Positions 1-20,039 of a DNA stretch of 64,000 nt are shown here, one piece after another (position 1 is the first letter of the stretch; each line of letters begins with the position of its first letter). Location: assembly GCF_042242105.1 (NCBI RefSeq), contig NC_092013.1, positions 9,855,618-9,919,617 of the forward strand. The letters run 5' to 3'. The position numbers and the translations under genes were made by a program. The stretch comes from Pempheris klunzingeri. Its lineage: Eukaryota > Chordata > Actinopteri > Acropomatiformes > Pempheridae. The notes under the pieces are model-generated. The model was given only the letters and a program-made list of their open reading frames with translations. It was not told the origin of the DNA and made no database searches.

Positions 1-320
1 CTCAGTGAAGCTCATAATGTTCAATTTATGTCAAAACAAGGAGGTGCTGATTCAACTCAGGGGGGATTTTCTGAGGTTGTTGTTTGTGCTATTGTTGTGT
101 TGGATTGCATTATATTATGAGGCGTTTCTGTTTCTGTGTCTATCCCCTGGCAGATGACTTATTTGTTTCACCTATCATCCTGCAGATGAAGGAGGGGAGA
201 CACAGACAGGAATTTGGACCATGCCAAATGTGGTATTAGCTTAGGGAAAAGGAAATTGAGATAAAATTGGACTTGACACTTTTCTCTGGGGAGTAACATT
301 GTTTGTCATGTACACGCAAA

Positions 321-323
<3 letters not shown>

Positions 324-371
<48 letters not shown>

Positions 372-377
372 GTGTGT
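324..377. repeat. (TG)n microsatellite
   Basis: About 27 TG units, with a single CG interruption near 367. It generates spurious His/Thr-rich frames on the minus strand. Confidence 0.95.
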
Positions 378-1480
378 ACATGTGAGTGAAACAGCATCTG
401 CAGTTTGTCAGCAGTGTTTTCTCCAGCCTGGCAGAGGTTGGTGATCGTACCAAGAATGGTGTGATTGTGACATAATGTCACAACAAGGTAGCAAATGTGC
501 TAAATGTTTAGAGGCAGGCATCTGCTCCTGTTATATTATTGCCAATTAAGAACAGAATCAGACAATCTAATTAAAAAGTACTCTATCTATCTCACAAACA
601 AAACTCTCAGTCCTCTTATAATCTATTAGGCAGATAACATTATTACAGATAAACTGTCGGTGAACACAAATGCTTCTGCTAAAAATCGAGGCATTACCAG
701 TTCACATCCATGTAAGTCATATGTGTGTGTGTCTTTGACTACTTCTCAGCATCCACTTTATTTTCTTCCAACATTCATCGTATCACTCCCCAACACCTGT
801 CATGTTATATGCTACCCATCTATGACCGAAAACACTGACAAGAAAAATGGCACCTCGTCTTCTCTTCAGCCGAGTGTAATGCGGCAAAATGATGAGAAGA
901 CTTGTGAAAGGTAAAGCGGGGGGCATACGTTTCTGTGTGGCTGGTTTTCCCAGATGGCCATGTGGAGGGAGCTGTGTGATCAGAGATCTAATAAACCGGT
1001 GGATATGCTGCATCGCCTTTCCTGGGAGGGTGTTGTTGCCATAGCGACCACACCACAAGCACTGCAGGTTAATGGTGGGAAATTATGATTTGCCGGTTGC
1101 AACTAACGCACAGAGTGACTGCTGAATCAACTTTGAGGCTTTCTGTGGTGGCAGAAAGATACCAGCGGTTCCCACAGAGCACAAAGGTCTTTGGACCAAT
1201 TCCAGTTGGCCGCCAGCAAAATTAATTAACTTCCACTAATGCATTTGTATTTAGAAAGGTTTTTCTCTATATTTGTACTCAGTCTGCACTCGATCCAGCA
1301 TCTGAAAATAGGAAAACATTCAAAAATACGTGTTTGACTTATAGTCAAATGGCCAAAATAATCTAAAATAGCAATCCTTCTAACAGGTATCTTAATAGAG
1401 TTTCTAAGGATCATAAAAACTTTAAACTTTATCGATTGCAGTCCTTCTAGACAAAGGTCGAAGGTCTCCATCAAAGAAAT

Positions 1481-1860
1481 AGTTAAACATTTTGGGAAAT
1501 ATGCCTTTTCACTTTCTTGCCAAGAGTTAGATGAGAAGATTGATATCACTCTTATGTTTGTCTGCAGCTGGAACCAGCAGCCAGTTTAGCATGAAGACTG
1601 GAAACAGCTGGCAGAGACTTTAGGGAGTCACTGCTTCTCATCAAGAAATAGCTGGATGCAGAACCCCAAATAAAACAAAGGCCTCAAGATTTTTATGCTT
1701 CAGTTTTCACACAGATTAAGCATATGAGATACAAATGTATTAATTAGGTGTTTTCCTGTTCCTGGTATTTGTGCTAAGCTAAGCTAAAGGTCACCTGACT
1801 ATGGCTTCTTATTTATTGTGCAGACATAAAAGTGATATCCATCTTGTCAGCTAACTCTCC
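1481..1860. repeat. Palindromic dispersed repeat (MITE-like), copy 1
   Basis: The block opens with a run containing ACATTTTGGGAAATA, then an arm at 1525-1565. A second arm at 1820-1857 is nearly its reverse complement; both carry GCAGACA...AGTGATATC...ATC plus GCTAAC/GTTAGA ends. The middle has TGCTAAGCTAAGCTAA near 1772. I recognise the wording as a repeat common in percomorph fish genomes. Related pieces lie at about 30379-30473 and 55455-55665. Family assignment is from memory. Confidence 0.75.
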
Positions 1861-2900
1861 TTGCAGTCCTCAAAGAGAGACACAGAAAAGTTAAAGGGAA
1901 CAGAAGTTCACAGATGTCGCAGTGAAGAGGTCATTTCCTCAGAAGACACTTTTTCCCCCTCAGACGGAACATTTTGGCCTCTGCTCTTTATACCGACGTG
2001 ATATGATAAATATTACATGCTTCTAGTCTCAAAACAGCTTGTTGGCTTTGTTTTATTATCAGTTACACTTATTAGGGAAATAATGCATTACAAAGCATTT
2101 GAATACTTTGCTGTAAATAATCAAGAAAGGAAATTAATAAATTACTGCACAATATCCTCCATTACTTAGAGCTTAATCAGGTTAAATGCCCTATTTAATG
2201 AACGCCCATACTAATGTCTGTTTTGCTGAACCTTTTAATGTTTGGCTGCTTGTGTTCAGAAGGCACCTTTAGGCTAAATGCATAAAGCTGTATTTGCTCT
2301 TCATGCAGATCATTAACAAGGCGACTGCATAAAAATGTTTAAGCTTCAAACGTGTTTTTCTGGAATATTTTTCTGCCCTGTAGACTAAACAAACACAGCA
2401 GGGTTAACTGTGGAGCATCCACAAGGGGTTCAATGTTCTGCTCAAAGATTTTTTTCGGCAGAGATGGACAAAGCTAAACCTGCCCAGGCCTTCTAATACT
2501 ACATGTGGAGCTTAGTAAAAAGAAAGAACAATGAAATGCCAAATTTGTGTTGATCCTCAGTCAAAAAATGTAAACACACGTGCACAGTTTGCTGCTTAAT
2601 TCTAATAAAAATCACCTAAGCCTGCAGATAATATCTGCCTGACACACTTTCTTGTCTCGACACACAGACGATCACATTCCCTCTCTGTATCCAGCTACAG
2701 TATGGATGAGGAACCAGTCAGGCAGCTCCCAAAGCAGCAGCTCAAACAGCAAGTGATGAAAGTTGTCATTTTCACTGCTCCCCTTGGAGAGGAAGGGAGG
2801 GAGAGGAAGGATCCAAACAAGTGACAGGTCTGAGAGAAAAGATCTCTCTTTCAACATAGGCTCCTGTGTACAAGTGTTTGTATTGCGTGTGTGCCTGTAG

Positions 2901-2903
<3 letters not shown>

Positions 2904-2972
<69 letters not shown>
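2904..2972. repeat. Compound (TG)n(GA)n microsatellite
   Basis: A TG run (about 2904-2932) passes directly into a GA run (about 2933-2972), followed by a short G run. Confidence 0.95.
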
Positions 2973-2975
<3 letters not shown>

Positions 2976-3482
2976 GGGGGTGAGACTCATAAGATCCACT
3001 TTAAAGTCCATTTCATGTCATAATTATTATGAATTATTAATCAGCAAGTCATAAAAATTATATCAACTCCATGGCACCAAATAAATCTTTTGATATCATC
3101 TCATACAGGCTTCCGAGCCTTTCTCTAAATGTTGACGAATGAGCTGCAGTTATGTTAACCTGAGAAGTGACATCAGAAACTCGTTTTTAAAAGACCAACA
3201 ACCGAAACATTCAAACAATGAAATCGCATCAGTGCGGGCGGGTGCCATTGGGTCCTCCAGCAAAAACTCGCACCTCGCAGCGCGTGGCCAGCAGGGTGGG
3301 ACTTTTGTTCCCATGGTGGTGATGACAGAACAGATGGTGAGGTTGCCTGTTTGGGCACCACTGTCGGTGTCAGCCTCGTTTCAGACCATCTGACCTGCGC
3401 CAGGCAGCTGCTCGTCACTGGAAGCTGTGCGCTGCAGCGTTTCCACTCCTGAAGTATCACCAGCACCGGAGACCAGAGCAGA

Positions 3483-3491
3483 TATATAAAA
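3483..3491 (+). promoter_or_regulatory. lrrn1: Probable TATA box of lrrn1
   Basis: TATATAAAA lies about 30 bases before a plausible noncoding exon that ends in a good donor (CATAG|GTGAGA at 3675/3676). The flanking 3.4-3.7 kb is more GC-rich than its surroundings. Assignment to lrrn1 rests on position and orientation only; a start site nearer the coding exon is also possible. Confidence 0.45.
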
Positions 3492-3514
3492 AGCAAGGGG
3501 GTGTTTTTTTTCCA

Positions 3515-3675
3515 CAGAGGAGATTTAAACCTCGTTAACAAGGCTGATTTTTTTTTTTTCTGTGCTAAAACATATTCTGCACCCCTCGCGCATCACCCTG
3601 GAGCTGCGGATACTGCATGGGTCAGATACAGTAGCCTGCAGCAGCCTCGCGTACGGAGGATACAGCGCATCATAG
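3515..3675 (+). other. lrrn1: Candidate noncoding first exon of lrrn1
   Basis: The end is set by a consensus donor (GTGAGA) at 3676. The start is a guess about 30 bases after the TATA box. LRRN genes usually have a 5' noncoding exon followed by one exon with the whole CDS, and the CDS exon here does start at an acceptor (10974/10975). Joining the two implies a 7.3-kb intron. RNA reads across 3675-10975 would decide. Confidence 0.4.
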
Positions 3676-6531
3676 GTGAGAGCTGTTCATCATATGCATG
3701 TGCTGAAATCTTGATACATGTGCCATATGAAATATTTTGCATGGTTTTCTAGATAGCTTTGTCAGCAGAGGGGTTGAATATTTCAGTCTGGTCCAGAGTG
3801 ATAAACTCGCGGAGATGAAGTCATCATTTTTTGTTTTTTGTTTTTTATAAGAAATGCACTGAGCAACAAAGATGAAAAAATGAAACAATAACGCGTTCCC
3901 TCTCCGTGGCGTGGGTCCTCGTGCAAGCGCGTGTTATCACGGCACAGAGGAAAGACAATGATTTCATAGCTCCAACACACAAAGATTTAATTTGAACGCA
4001 AAATTAGATCCTAAAAGTTGCTCATGTTTATCGTTGTCTCCTCAGCATTTGTCTGCAATGTGTGCGTTGGGTCGGTGTTGTTTGTAAAATCTATTACATG
4101 AGTATTAGATGTGCAAGGACACTGTGCTCTGCAGTTAATTTATGCACAGGATATGATTATTATGAACCTTTCTCAAGTCTAGACTGTTGATAAATATTGA
4201 CTGATCAGACATCAGAGGTTGGGAACAAAGAAATCATGAACAAATAAATCTGTGCACTGCAAACTGCAATATTTACTTCTATACATGCTCTGTTTATACT
4301 TTTGCCCCCCAAAACTCACATATTTGTGTGGATTGTGAGTCTCTAAAAGGCTCATTATTTAACTTGCAGTCTTGCCAGCAGCCCTGACATTTCACTGCAC
4401 CGTGACACCGGGTTCACCAACAGAGTGTAGTGTAATATTTACACAAAATGCAGCATCACTGGTCAGTGCAGAGTGGAGCTGAAACAGCTGAGTAGCAGCC
4501 ATGGGCTCATGTGCTCTATCAAACCTATTTGCATGCATGAGGGTCAGGAAATTGGCAGGTGCCTGCAATGAAGACAGAGGAGAAAGAAAGGCAATGTTTC
4601 TACTCAGAAGTTGGAGAAGACAAGGGGGGGGGTCTGTATTGTTAGGGTCACCTTTGTCAAGTGGGCCCTGTTGTCTCAGCTGCTGCATTACAGTGGCCCC
4701 TGCTAGTGAGATCACTAACACCACAAACAACTCACTAATGCACAAAACACTCAGGTTATCACACTGGTTCGATTAGGACAGGAGAAACATTATGCATGGC
4801 ATGATAGGCACTCTTGTTTTCTAGCAAACGCAACCACGCAACTTTCTGTAGTTTGTGTTGGGAGTAAAATCAGACAATTCATACATATGTCCCCCCTACG
4901 AGCCAATGATATTAGGCCTTAGGAGGCCATGGCGCCTTCCCCCAATCCTCACAATGCACAATGACGTATCTCCTCAGCTGGTAAGGAGGAGTGTGAGAAC
5001 CTGCCGAAACAAAGGGCGTCTTGGTGTGTCTGTGTGCGTTTGAGTAGAAGCCATTGTAAGCCATAGGGCCTAACTCTGCAGCATGTGTTGCTGCTGGGGT
5101 TCCCACAGCCGTGGAGACAAGGGTGCAACAGCTTGACCTTCTCCCTTTGTGAAGGTGATCTGACGGGGAACGTGGAAACACGACGGGCCACTGAAAGGTT
5201 TTGTCAAGATGTTGGGACTGAGTCAGCTGTTTTGTCATCCTTTGTTTTTATCAGAAACTGAAAATGAATTTGTCACCGCCTTGCTCGCAACTTTTATTCA
5301 AGATAGACAAGAGACTTGAATGCTTTTGGAAATAATCGTACATTTTAGACTTTGTAGAGCACTTTGGATTAATATAAATTTAAAACTAAATGAACAGTTT
5401 AAGTTGGACAACAGAGCTGGTAAATTGTTTAAAAAATCCTGAAGAAGTACATTTTTGAAAAACCATTTCAAAGGCATTATCATTGGTGCAATGTTTTTGA
5501 TTTAGAGATCAATTTTTATGTGCGCGAGTTAATCTTCCATGACCTCTGCATTGTTTCAAACAGGGATTCCCCTGAGATTAGAGACTTTGGCTTTGTCAGT
5601 TTGATTGATCGATGCTCCAATGACAACATATTGGCTTTTCACCAAAACTGCAACTGTAAGGAGCGATGAAGTGGAGGGGGAGGATGAGGGCAAAAAAAGG
5701 GGAGAGGAAAAAGTGAGAGTCACTGAAGCAAAATTGTGTCAAGATCCATTTCAGTTCCACGGAGAAATAAAGCTACCATATGGATTTGCAGTAAATAGAA
5801 AATTCAGAGACAGTTTGCCATGTTGTAACTTTTAAACCCTTAACTGAGTCTGAAGGAAAAAAAAAAAAGTGCAGCATACTTCAATTCCATACGTTTTCTG
5901 GGATTTTCTCATTGAACCTTCAGTCCTGTTGCGCTTTCAGTTCAGCGTTTTCCTCCTGTGGCTCTCTAATTGAAGCAGAGCTCTCCATCCTCTCCCTCTC
6001 TACTTTCTCTCTTCTCTCTGACTGAGTGGACATGCATCCTTCTCCTCCTCGGCTCTACACCTCTGCCATCAGCAGCTGCACCAAAGCCCTGTGTGATGTG
6101 AAGTGAGACGCTTGCATACTAATGGAGCAGGAACAGGATGTCTCTCAGGCAGGCCAGCGCAGTGAGGACATGGAGAAAACATCAGGCAGCACTACTCAGC
6201 CTCCCAACACCACATGATACCTCTGGATAGAAACCGATTGTTGTGAAAAACTGGTGGCTTTAGTGTAGAAATCTGAATCTAAATCATTACAATGTGCTGT
6301 ATGCTGATGTAGGGAAAGAGTCAGACATTTGAACATATGTGCAAGACATAGTTGCAGCTTACAGGCTATGGTGTAAGCGCTACTATATCATGCATATGCT
6401 CTGCTGTTTTATCATATGCTTTTATGCTGCAGTCACCCACTTGTACCAGTAGCAGTTCTCGCTGGCATATTCCTGTATGTGCCTGATGGCACTAATAGCT
6501 GTCTTCTCATGTCTTCTCATTTGGTTATGAA

Positions 6532-6579
6532 ACAGACATGCCGGTGGCATAGCCGTTGCCATGGTGATGGCATGTCTGT
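6532..6579. repeat. Inverted repeat enclosing an RFX-type X-box
   Basis: Arms ACAGACATGCC (6532-6542) and GGCATGTCTGT (6569-6579) are perfect reverse complements. The 26-base loop contains GTTGCCATGGTGAT, close to the RFX X-box consensus GTNRCC-N-RGYAAC in its left half. Any regulatory role is inference. Confidence 0.6.
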
Positions 6580-8832
6580 GAGCCTGTTGTGCACTGCTGA
6601 TTCAGAAACACTGCTTACATTTTGCACCCACTGAAAAGGGCCTCAGGAATAGAGGGGGTAAAGCATAGCCCCCTATGAAAAATGATGCAGTGTGCTTTCA
6701 AGTCAGGTTCCTCCTGGCTGCACCAGTGGCACATGGCGAAGTGTAGTATTAACAGCATTGCATCTTATCTCTTAGAAGGTGTAAAATCAAGTTTAATGAA
6801 ATTTATTCAAGGCAACCTAAAAGGAAGAATTTTAACAAGTCTTTTTAAACTTGAACCACTGAAAACAGTGGCTGCTGCCCGCACATACAAATATACTAAA
6901 TTTCACAGATCCAAAGAGAAAGTCTGTGTGAGAGTCTGTGTTTCCTTTGTGACTCTGGTTGTCTTCATTGCTCCCTGTGTTGTTTAGATGTCCTGTCTTA
7001 TAAATGCATTTATTCCTTAGCATGAAGCAGACAAAGCTTATTATGTGCCACAATTAGATCTGGCTGTCTTGCTTTGAACCTCATGGCTAGTGTGGAAACC
7101 CAGCTGAAATACCAATGACTGTAGATGTGTGTTTGTGGATGTGTGTGTTTTATATGTATAATGTGTACTTAGATTAAACCTCATAAGGATTGGGTGAGCA
7201 AAGAGAGTAAATCCCTCCTGCTGGAGGCTTTAATTCAGACAGTCAGCTGGATAATGCCAAGCTGTTGAGGGATTTTTCTTGCCTCCTTCCAGTGGTCTGT
7301 GTATGCATGCATGTCACAGTGTGTGAGTCAAATGAGAGTGAGTGAACACAGTACGTTTTTGGTGGAGATGTGTGCAGTGTAGATACATATGTACAGTACT
7401 CATGCATTTTTAATTATGTTTCCTACTGTGTTTCCATTGCTCTCTGTTGCCTCAGCCGAGAGATTAGCAATAGATTTTTGGAACACCGGTGGCGGTACAC
7501 AACTGGTCCGGCCCTGCTTTGGCAGTGAGAAAATTAATCTCAGACCTAATCTCTGTCGCATCCCTTAGAACAAGAGTTCAGAAAGGTGTCCAAAGTGATT
7601 CTGTACAGCATGACGCTATAAGTAACCTCACTCCCTCTTGGATACGATCCTGTGGGATTTCACTTTTCCTCTGCTGTAGTCATGTTCTGAGACAGGAGAC
7701 GAGAATCGTGGCCAGGACATTTAGGCTGACTAAAATATATAAAGTGTTCTGTTTCTCCTCAGAATTCATGCCATTTCAGCTGTTAAAGGATACCAGTACC
7801 AAAATAATAGTATTTGTGTAGTAGCGACAAGGTCATTTATGGAGCTGTTTTCAGATTGAATCCACCACCAGTAATGATGACACACATCTGTGTATTCTGA
7901 TTGTTAAATGGGTGCTCTTAGGTTGATAAGTAAAATAACCTGTTTCCTACTATTTGCCCTTATAATGACATTCAGATTTTGATTTGTTTTATCTAAATAA
8001 TGTCGTCCTTCTAGCAGACACATATTACCGAATGTATGTGTGCATTTAAGGTATGTATTCTAAACATGTCAAAATAGAATTCAAAGGTGCTTTACAGTAG
8101 GACAAGACAGTCATGTAAAAAAGTGAAAGGTGAAGGGGAGTTGTGAATGACTTGGGACAATCAATTTATATGTGTGTGTTGATTCGGTTATATGGTAGAT
8201 GTTGTGCAGAAAATGGATGGATGGCTGATGTGCTTTAAAGGTCAGAACACTTGTCAAGACTAATGTCATTTATATGAAAGCCATTTGCTACACTTGGCTG
8301 TAGAGAACTATATCCTACACACACTGTCTGTAGCTGAGTGGCAGGGCAGAGGCTTGTGTGAACCCCTGGGCTAGCAGAGGCCAGGAAAGCTTGGTGTTGT
8401 TCACAGGTGGGAAGCTGCCTAGCTTTTGGCTTTACCATAAAACCTCCTTAAGCACAATGCTGAACTGCAACCATCAGTGGAGCTGGTCTGCGGCCAGCAA
8501 TTGGTATCTGTCAGTATACTGGGCAGCTTGTAAGTATAAATTTGTGTACTGCAGTGATTATGAAGCAAGTAATCAGTGAAAAAGAGCATATGTGCTCAGC
8601 AGAGCTTCCTTGGGTCAGTAAGGTCAACGCGTACACACATTGAGAGACAGGTGGGAACGGATGCAGACCCCCATAGTGCTGCCAGTCTGCCAGAAACCTG
8701 GTGCCAGGTGTCTGAGTTTTATGGCCTCAGCATGAAAGCAACGATTACTCTGCCTGTCTCCTCCAATTTAATACCCAAGCTCTGCAACACATAGAAGAGA
8801 GAGGACAGACAAATGCATTACCAACTACAGCT

Positions 8833-8856
8833 ACATATATATATATATATATATAT
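8833..8856. repeat. (AT)n microsatellite
   Basis: About twelve AT units within the presumed lrrn1 intron. Confidence 0.9.
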
Positions 8857-9519
8857 CGACGCAGAGTATATCGACAGCCAAGTAGCTTAATTGGGAAGAC
8901 AATTGAACAGATTATTTCAGAAACTGAATAATGGATAATCAGATGCAGAAGGAGGTGCCACATGTTCAGCAGTTATTCACGGTTAGGATCGTGAATAGAG
9001 CCAAGAGAAGGTGCAGGTCCCTGCTGCCACACTTCAGTCACACTAAGGGAATCAGTTAGATCAATTTGAGTGTGACCGGGTCACTGCAGAGACAAGCCAC
9101 CTGATGCCGAGCACCAACTGCGTTCTTACTCAGAGAGAAACAAACATGGATGAGCTGTGATGTTAAAACTTTCTGCTGCATACTCGCTGTATTTAATTTC
9201 CCTCCCTTTGGCGAGTTTGAGAAAAGCCGCCTTTTAATGTGCAGTGCCGCTCTGGCATGTTTAAATTTCTAGAAACAATCTCATGGTGTTGTTTTCCTGC
9301 ATTAGCATAGTGTTCTGTTTTGTATTTGTTGAGCTGCTTTTATGCTATTGTTCATGCAAATGTGGAGAAAAAACTGTGAGAGGGTGTCAACACATTGCAG
9401 GCGTGAACAGACAGCACATGAAAGGAGAGCGAAAACAATCTGTATCTGTTTTATGTTAATATTGGAGGAGCTTGTCAGTTTTGATGTAAAACAAAATACA
9501 CAACTATTGCAGACACACA

Positions 9520-9546
9520 CAGACACACACACACACACACACACAC
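9520..9546. repeat. (CA)n microsatellite
   Basis: CA run with an interrupted CA-rich start near 9511. Confidence 0.9.
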
Positions 9547-10974
9547 TGGATGCTCAACTTCAGCTTATTTATGAGGATAAATGTGAATATCTATGAGTGT
9601 GAGTCAGACTAGAGGCTGACACTGTGGTGTTTGGTTTTAGTGAGTGAGAGAAAGCAAAGAGCCTCTCTTTCTTTCCTCTCCCTTGCTAATGTTAACGTTT
9701 ATAGAACCTGATTATTCCTTTTTCCTTTTTAGTAAATTGCCACTTTTGACAACTCCCTCATTACACACACACGCACACACACACAAATGCAAACATAGTA
9801 TACATAGTATTGCCTGCACACAGGAGTTTAATATACATGAATACATTTTAGGATTTGTTTAACAAGTATGATGACTGATTCTTAATCCTCGTTGCTCATG
9901 ATGTCATATCTGCTTGTGAAAATCGAGTCTGTACCTACATCCCTACAGACGTCTCTGGGAAAGCAAAACCGTAAAATATTTTACAATTCCTTTGGGGGCT
10001 CAGCCTGTCAGTCCATTCCAATCTCTCCCTGCTTGTCTTAGTTTGACCACGGTATACACACAGCACAGCCACAGCTGTGCCTCTTAAAAAATGCTAAATT
10101 CACTTCACATGTGTATGACTGTTTCCCATGGGCCTGTATCATAAGAGTGTGATTAACAGTGAAGAGCACACACTCCCTGTTTATTAAGCCTGTTGTGTAA
10201 TGGGCTCACAGCCAGAGCTGCCGGCTGTGGGCACCCCACATACTTGTTCAAGAGGATCACTGATACCAAGCTGGTATGCAGATAATCTACCCAGCACAGA
10301 GAGAAGCATGTTGTTAATCTCTGAGGAGACAGATACGCAACACATCAGGGAAGCAGAGCTAATATCAAATGTATCATCTAAGATGCTGACAAATACAGTT
10401 TACCAAAATTCAGTCTACCAGCTAATGTGTATGCTAAGGCAAACGTACATCTCTGGAATAGCCAAATTACAGATATGGTGCCCAAAGACTTGAGATGCTT
10501 CTGCTGTAATGGTTTACTATCTTAGCATGTAAAGAAGTAGTACTTATTATTTTCACTTCATATTTTTTGGCCAACATGGTCTCACTCAATTTTATTTCAA
10601 GATCCAGAAGTAACTTTTTCTCAATTTTTCAGCTGTGTCTGGCTGTGTAGCAGCTCATTAAAAGGTGGGAATGAATGTCTACACGATAGTGGTGCAACAA
10701 GACAAATTTGACAGATTCATTCTGCCCTGTTAGACATGTCAACTTAGTCCCCTAAATATTCGTGTGGTGGCATGATGGAAAACTGCCACTTGCCTCATTT
10801 GCTACCTTCTACAAAGAAACCAAATATGACTCCTTTACTTTCTCACATTCTCCATTTAGCTGTTTTTAAGTTTCATTCCCTTGCTGTGTTATATAATCCA
10901 CAACCATTTTGCAAACTGATAATCAAAAAAATCTGCTGGCTTTAACATATTATTTGCTTTCTGTCTTTTTTCAG

Positions 10975-13342
<2,368 letters not shown>

Positions 13343-13418
13343 GGATTTGGTAAGGAGGCCTGGCTGCCTCTGCAGCAGCACAAAAAGACACACTTTTGCC
13401 ATTTTGGTGCAAAAGTCA

Positions 13419-13424
13419 AATAAA
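13419..13424 (+). terminator. lrrn1: lrrn1 poly(A) signal candidate (proximal)
   Basis: AATAAA 77 bases after the stop codon, followed by a T run. Another AATAAA at 14086-14091 would give a longer 3' UTR. Which is used cannot be told from sequence. Confidence 0.45.
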
Positions 13425-14152
13425 GTTGCAAATGTTTTTTTTGTATTCTCAGCTTTGCTAATATGAGGCAGAGTGAACAAGGACAGGATTTTTATTAGTA
13501 TAGCGTATCGCCTTTGTTTGATTCTCTCTATCTCTTAATTGTTTTGGACTCTCCGAGATGGCAGCTGTATTTAGCCTCCAGGTTGTCTTAGTTGCTATGC
13601 TCTTGTTTCTGTGGTGCATTTTCGACTCACTTTCTTTTGGGTTAATAATACAGCAGCTGGAGCCGACAGGCTTCTTGCAGCATTAGTGCAAATCAGTGTT
13701 TCTTTCTCTGTTTTGTAAAACAGGCAATCTGTTGTGCACTGATAGATAATGGAGTTTGTCAGAACTTCAATTAAAAGCTGACAGCGGGGTTTAGACTTGT
13801 TAAACTGTCTACTGAATGTTAGCAATTGTGCAGTAATGTTGTATCAACTATACCTTTGAACTTTCTGATTTAAACTGAGAGAATAGAATTTTAGTTTGCT
13901 GATAAATGTGATGTTAATGCTAGAAATACAAATGCTTAAAACATTTTCATTATTTTTTTTTTTAAATTAAGGTACACTAGGAACCTATCGACCCTTTCCT
14001 CATTTACTCACTTATTTTGCTTGACTTTTTCGCTAATTGCTTAGTTTATTATTTTCACATGCAATATGTATACTGAAGAAGTTAAAATAAATAATTTTGG
14101 TTCTTTTGCAGATATTTGGTCTTTTTTCAATTGCTGTTGTAGTCTTCTCTGT

Positions 14153-14186
14153 TTAGATAGATAGATAGATAGATAGATAAATAGAT
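14153..14186. repeat. (TAGA)n microsatellite
   Basis: About eight TAGA units with one TAAA variant near the end. Confidence 0.95.
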
Positions 14187-15000
14187 ATTTGAGCAGGTGC
14201 TTCCCTCTGGTGGATGCTTTATGCTACAACTACATTTCAAACATCTTAAATATGGTTGTAATAGAGGTCAGTAATAATTAAAGACAGAGTTCATATATAA
14301 GTATAACCTTGAGGTTTTGCATCAAATAACTAAACCTAAAGTCTCCTATTTAAATTCAGTGTCAAACCATTTTTTCTCACATTAAGACAAAAAAATATGT
14401 GTTTTATCATGACTATTTAACAAAGTAAGTCCTTTTCAGGCTATGGAAATCACACACAATGGAATACTAAAATCTTGAATGACAAAAAAGAACACACACA
14501 TAAAGACAAAGAGAGTCAAATGGGATTGTTTGTCACAGATTTATCAGTATTTTGTAAAAAATTATATTACAGTACTATTTTTACAGCAGTTCCACTGTGT
14601 CATTACACACTGACTGTGTGGTTCACATAGACTTTTAGTCTGTATCTCAGACAGCTCTTTGCTGACAAAAGCAGCTGATACAACTGTTTGTTTTTCTGAC
14701 ATTCACAAACCTCACTGATCTTTGCTTTCCTATTTAGGTCTTGTGAAAAAAGCCTGAAAAAACATAAAGTAAGAAACTGTTTAAATATCTGAGAACATCT
14801 GCTGGAATGTACCACTCTCAACTCCAAACTGTGTGAAGCTCTCTGTCTTTTTTTAAACACCATCTTTAGATGCACATTAATGAGATGGCACATAAGAAAG
14901 CAGCTGTTAAATTAGTTTCATTGGTTTACCCTATAACCAAACAGTGGGGTTAGAGAGCAGCAGGAATAAGGGACCCTGTGTTTCAGACAAGCAGGTCAGG

Positions 15001-20039
<5,039 letters not shown>

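Larger units (their letters stand above)
1..3480. other. Intergenic region upstream of lrrn1
   Basis: No exon is recognised here. The stretch holds a (TG)n microsatellite at about 324-377, a palindromic dispersed repeat at about 1481-1860, an AT-rich block with many TAAT/ATTA cores at about 2030-2350, and a compound (TG)n(GA)n tract at 2904-2972. The short open frames are incidental; several come from the microsatellites. It probably carries lrrn1 regulatory DNA, but that is inference. Confidence 0.6.
3676..10974 (+). other. lrrn1: Presumed lrrn1 intron 1
   Basis: No coding exon is recognised. Contents: a perfect inverted repeat around an RFX-like motif at 6532-6579, an (AT)n tract at 8833-8856, (CA)n at about 9520-9546, and a looser CA-rich stretch near 9765-9784. 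The 3' end is a clear acceptor with a pyrimidine tract (TTTCTGTCTTTTTTCAG) at 10974. A T/C-rich block at about 5985-6060 could be an alternative leader but has no firm support. Confidence 0.5.
13343..15000. other. Convergent lrrn1/sumf1 3' interval
   Basis: The two stop codons face each other across 1,658 bases. The stretch holds lrrn1 3' UTR, a (TAGA)n tract at 14153-14186 and presumably the sumf1 3' UTR. No obvious AATAAA was found on the minus strand for sumf1. No SETMAR-like coding sequence is visible. Confidence 0.6.

Noticed and set aside
236..481. His/Thr-repeat proteins from (TG)n tracts, here and at 2772-3011, 51493-51690 and 51588-51875
   Set aside because: Microsatellite translations, not genes.
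14153..14186. Possible CRISPR or other spaced repeat array in (TAGA)n and similar tracts
   Set aside because: Contiguous simple repeats without spacers in a eukaryotic genome.
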